NCBI RefSeq assembly: GCF_003589925.1
Contig: NZ_CP032382.1
Coordinates: forward strand, 930,001-994,000
Source of the DNA: Chryseolinea soli
Lineage (GTDB): Bacteria; Bacteroidota; Bacteroidia; Cytophagales; Cyclobacteriaceae
Length of the DNA: 64,000 nucleotides
Direction: 5' to 3'
Under the pieces are notes generated by a model. That model worked only from the letters and a program-made list of their open reading frames with translations, was not told the origin of the DNA and searched no databases. The position numbers and the translations under genes are program-made. Positions 61,764 to 64,000 of this stretch are shown piece after piece. Position 1 is the stretch's first letter. Every line of letters starts with the position of its first letter.

Positions 61764-62306
61764 TTACTTTGACGGCGCGGCAGCGGGCTTCCCTTCAACG
61801 ATCGTTTTGAGTGCGGAGAGTTCGTATTCAAACGCCTGGTCCACCTCGGGTTTCATCATGAAGGCGCTCATGAGGCGAATGAGGGGATTCATGCCGTTCT
61901 CGAAGGAAAACTCCATGGTCATGCGCGTGCTGTCGCCGGCGGGTGCGAAGGTATAGGTTCCGTAGGCCGTTCCAAAATCAGTAAAATGGATAGCGGTTTT
62001 TAATGACTTGCCGGGATCGCTTTCGATGATGTTAAGCGATCCGTCGCCATCGTCGCTGGTCCAGGCATAAGAGGCATTCAATCCTTCGGCGGGCTCGCCA
62101 AAAGTGATCTTCATGGTGGGGTCATTTTTTATCCACCACGACCACTCCGGCCACCGGTGTAGGTCGTTCACTTCCGCGAAGACCGCCTCCGGAGTAGCCT
62201 TGATGAGCTTTTGGCGCGATAGCGTGGTGGTGTGGGGTTGCATGAAGCCGACGATGATGATCAACACCACCAAAATGCCCACGACAATGAGGATCTTCTT
62301 TACCAT
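61764..62306 (-). CDS. SRPBCC-family protein with N-terminal membrane anchor
   Basis: 180 residues. Residues 3-23 are a hydrophobic helix (ILIVVGILVVLIIIVGF); the rest is a START/polyketide-cyclase-like fold (LIKATPEAVFAEVNDLHRWPEW, then TMKITFGEP, GTYTFAPAGDSTRMTMEFSF and a long C-terminal helix). The cavity usually binds a lipid or other hydrophobic molecule. It is 10 bases downstream of a related gene. Confidence 0.87.
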   Translation of the reverse strand: MVKKILIVVGILVVLIIIVGFMQPHTTTLSRQKLIKATPEAVFAEVNDLHRWPEWSWWIKNDPTMKITFGEPAEGLNASYAWTSDDGDGSLNIIESDPGKSLKTAIHFTDFGTAYGTYTFAPAGDSTRMTMEFSFENGMNPLIRLMSAFMMKPEVDQAFEYELSALKTIVEGKPAAAPSK

Positions 62307-62316
62307 GACGACTTTT

Positions 62317-62889
62317 TTATTGCTTCACTGCCGTAGAATCTGCAGGGACGGGTTCCGGCTTGGGCTTTTCCTCCACCAGTTTTTTGAGATCCATCAATCC
62401 CTGATCGTATTGATCTTTCATCATGTTCCCCATGAACAGCCACATGGCCTTGGCACCAAAGCCGCCGTTGGCACCGTCATAGGTCCAGGTCACTTTGGTG
62501 GCTTCACCTTCGGGTTCCAGGATGAACGCACTGTAGAAAACGCCGTCATAGCCGTCGAATCGCAGCGCGCATTTCACCGATTTGTTTTCTTCTATGCTTT
62601 CGATCTCTTGTGAGCCCTTGCCGGTCTTGGGGCCATCCCACATCATCTTGGCTCCAACGGTTCCCTCCTCGCCTTCATAAGTTTGCTTCACCTCCGGATC
62701 CATCTTCGACCAAGGCGACCAGGCAGTAAAATTCTTGAACCGGCTCACTTCCGGAAAAACGGATGCGGCGGGTGCGTTGATCACAATGGATTTTTCAATG
62801 TGCGCTTGTGAAGGCTGCACGAGTACGGCAATGGTAAAGATGACCACGATGGCCAACACAACGATGCCGATGATTTTGAGCGCTTTCAT
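62317..62889 (-). CDS. SRPBCC-family protein with N-terminal membrane anchor
   Basis: 190 residues with the same plan as its neighbour: helix at about 5-25 (IVVLAIVVIFTIAVLV), then VINAPAASVFPEVSRFKNFTAWSPW, TYEGEEGTVGAKMMWDGP and a C-terminal helix (MKDQYDQGLMDLKKLVEE). The final residues are rich in proline and glutamate. The pair arose by duplication and may act together. Promoter candidate at 62929-62958. Confidence 0.88.
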   Translation of the reverse strand: MKALKIIGIVVLAIVVIFTIAVLVQPSQAHIEKSIVINAPAASVFPEVSRFKNFTAWSPWSKMDPEVKQTYEGEEGTVGAKMMWDGPKTGKGSQEIESIEENKSVKCALRFDGYDGVFYSAFILEPEGEATKVTWTYDGANGGFGAKAMWLFMGNMMKDQYDQGLMDLKKLVEEKPKPEPVPADSTAVKQ

Positions 62890-62928
62890 ACGGTTATTTG
62901 GGTTTATGGGTTAGTGTTGTTAAGATAC

Positions 62929-62958
62929 CAAATTTATAACTCCCGAAAACGTTGTAAA
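62929..62958 (-). promoter_or_regulatory. Candidate promoter for the SRPBCC pair
   Basis: Minus strand: TTTA (62958-62955), 18 bases, TAAATTTG (62936-62929). The -7 box is a perfect TAnnTTTG, the -33 one base off; 39 bases from the ATG. Confidence 0.5.
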
Positions 62959-63006
62959 TGTCTCTAAAAATGCAAAAATTAGGCAACACCAAACGTCTGA
63001 TAAACT

Positions 63007-63477
63007 ATGAACCTGTTCACAGATCCCAATCGCATTCCCGAGAATTATGGGCTGCGCATCGCCGTCGGTTTGATTGCTTATTTTCTTTTGATGAAAGTTA
63101 TCGGGTTGAGCCATCACGTGGAGCTACGGTTGGTGAATCTGATCATTCTGTCCCTCGGAGTTTACCTGGCCTTGAAGAAATTCAAGAACGAGCATTCCGA
63201 TCACTTGAACTATTTTCGAGGGCTCATCATGGGCGTGGCCACCGCCGGCATCGGCTCGCTTGGATTTGGCCTCTTTCTTTTTATCTACATGCAATTGGAT
63301 GGATCCATGATGGAATCTATCGTAAAGAACGAACCCATGGGACGCTACCTCAACCCCTACATGTCGGCGTTCATCGTGGTGTTGGAAGGCTTTTTCTCGG
63401 GATTGTTGGTAACGTTCGTGTTGCTGAATTGGGTGAATACGGATCAGGTGAATGAGCCGATTGACAAGAAATCATAA
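63007..63477 (+). CDS. DUF4199 membrane protein
   Basis: 156 residues with four predicted helices (about 14-32, 42-56, 71-93 and 119-145) and the charged loop DGSMMESIVKNEPMGRYLNPY. It is the third DUF4199 member in the window and stands alone, unlike the coupled pair at 34480-35546. Function unknown. A strong terminator follows. Confidence 0.85.
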   Translation: MNLFTDPNRIPENYGLRIAVGLIAYFLLMKVIGLSHHVELRLVNLIILSLGVYLALKKFKNEHSDHLNYFRGLIMGVATAGIGSLGFGLFLFIYMQLDGSMMESIVKNEPMGRYLNPYMSAFIVVLEGFFSGLLVTFVLLNWVNTDQVNEPIDKKS

Positions 63478-63516
63478 ATAAGTCTACCGACCAGCCAAAT
63501 AAAAAGGCGCCCTCCT

Positions 63517-63533
63517 TCGCTAAAGCTTCGGCG
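63517..63533. repeat. Dispersed repeat, copy 2 (inverted)
   Basis: TCGCTAAAGCTTCGGCG, the reverse complement of the core at 57124-57140, in the intergenic stretch between the DUF4199 gene and the fucosidase gene. The flanks GGCGCCCTCCTT and AAGCAAGGAAAGGCGC give a wider imperfect palindrome. Confidence 0.55.
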
Positions 63534-63544
63534 GGCAAGCAAGG

Positions 63545-63577
63545 AAAGGCGCAGAGTTTATCTCTGCGCCTTTTTTT
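63545..63577 (+). terminator. Rho-independent terminator after the DUF4199 gene
   Basis: Stem AAAGGCGCAGAG (63545-63556) with its complement (63562-63573), a 5-base loop and a run of seven T. It lies between convergent genes; the opposite strand lacks a T run. Confidence 0.9.
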
Positions 63578-63594
63578 AATTACCTGTCATTAAA

Positions 63595-64000
63595 TTATTT
63601 TAATTCCAGTTCGATGATCGTGTCGATTTCGTCGAGGTTTGCTTTGGGAACTTTGAGGGTGATGCCGTAGTCGTTCTCTAGAAATTTCACGGGCGTCTTG
63701 CCGGCAAAGAGCGTAGCCGATTTTATTTTTTTACCCCAGGAGGGGATGGTGATGGATTCGTCGAACCAGTTGAGGAGGTGGACATACACCTTGTTGCCTT
63801 TTTGGGTGGTCACACCCCAATCGCGGGCGGTGAGCGGGCCGCCACGGGTGCCATAGATGGTTTCGCCGTTCACGTTGAGCCATTCGCCCACGCCTTTCAA
63901 TGACGCGATGTGCTCGGGTTGGATCTTTCCATTGGGCATAGGCCCCACGTTAAGCAAAAAATTCGCACCGTAGCCTGCCGCTTTCACCAGGTATTGCACC
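63595..64000 (-). CDS. Alpha-L-fucosidase (GH29), C-terminal part, cut by right window edge
   Basis: About 134 residues of the C-terminal end; the start lies beyond the window. YGANFLLNVGPMPNGKIQPEH and LKGVGEWLNVNGETIYGTRGGP are strongly conserved in GH29 just after the catalytic barrel, and the remainder is the C-terminal beta-sandwich (KVYVHLLNWFDESITIPSW, DTIIELELK). The enzyme would release alpha-linked L-fucose from glycans. The catalytic residues are outside the window. Confidence 0.9.
   Translation of the reverse strand, partial: VQYLVKAAGYGANFLLNVGPMPNGKIQPEHIASLKGVGEWLNVNGETIYGTRGGPLTARDWGVTTQKGNKVYVHLLNWFDESITIPSWGKKIKSATLFAGKTPVKFLENDYGITLKVPKANLDEIDTIIELELK

Noticed and set aside
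1..64000. CRISPR arrays, insertion sequences, integrases, tRNA or rRNA genes
   Set aside because: No regularly spaced repeats, no transposase or integrase motifs, and no cloverleaf or rRNA-like stretches were seen in any intergenic region.

Overview
The window reads as chromosomal DNA of a Bacteroidota bacterium, most likely from the Cytophagales (a Chryseolinea/Ohtaekwangia-like soil lineage is my inference). The signs are a SusC/SusD pair, DUF4249 and DUF4199 proteins, a PorE-like TPR/propeller/OmpA protein, a BatA-type von Willebrand protein, many lipoproteins with short SPII signals, and Bacteroidota-type promoters (TTTG, about 19 bases, TAnnTTTG). Most starts lack a strong Shine-Dalgarno sequence. 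I see no rRNA, tRNA, CRISPR array, transposase or phage gene.

Layout. 1-6213 (minus): a signalling operon of a soluble multi-PAS HisKA_2-type kinase, a membrane multi-PAS kinase and a response regulator cut by the window edge; the two kinases share a duplicated sensory module. 6458-7048: an AT-rich orphan lipoprotein. 7134-8710: lpxB and queD. 8839-13704: a SusC/SusD uptake pair with its own promoter and terminator. 14009-19062: a tight run folD-queE-pabB-pabC-PorE-like, mixing folate, queuosine and envelope functions. 19121-19545: a frameshifted coiled-coil gene. 19577-27531: housekeeping and small conserved genes (lepA, an exported amidohydrolase, a TerB-like protein, an AcpH-like protein, thiL, methylmalonyl-CoA epimerase, an IscA-type carrier, a zinc-ribbon protein). 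27700: a short SSB. 28104-30856: a tandem array of four related outer-membrane barrels, one frameshifted.

31174-36547 (plus): a run of a BatA-like vWA membrane protein, a dihydroorotase homologue that has lost its catalytic residues, two DUF4199 membrane proteins and a DPM1/ArnC-like glycosyltransferase. Then come a second glycosyltransferase, an OmpA protein, a bestrophin-like membrane protein and a TPR protein. 40801-42220 (minus): a small GNAT and an MFS transporter. 42351-51857 (minus) is the most distinctive locus: a small secreted protein, a TonB-dependent receptor with an STN domain, two DUF4249 lipoproteins, an MG2-like protein with a plug-like domain but no barrel, and a third DUF4249 lipoprotein. 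It looks like a dedicated outer-membrane system of unknown substrate.

52130-60138 (minus): rny, zapA, a ZapB-like coiled coil, pheT, a DUF1684 protein, a serine hydrolase, radC and rpsT. 60499-64000: an S1/P1-nuclease-like secreted protein, a small conserved protein, two membrane-anchored SRPBCC proteins, a DUF4199 protein and the C-terminal part of a GH29 alpha-L-fucosidase cut by the right edge. Two genes carry single-base frameshifts in G/C runs, so sequencing error must be weighed against real decay.
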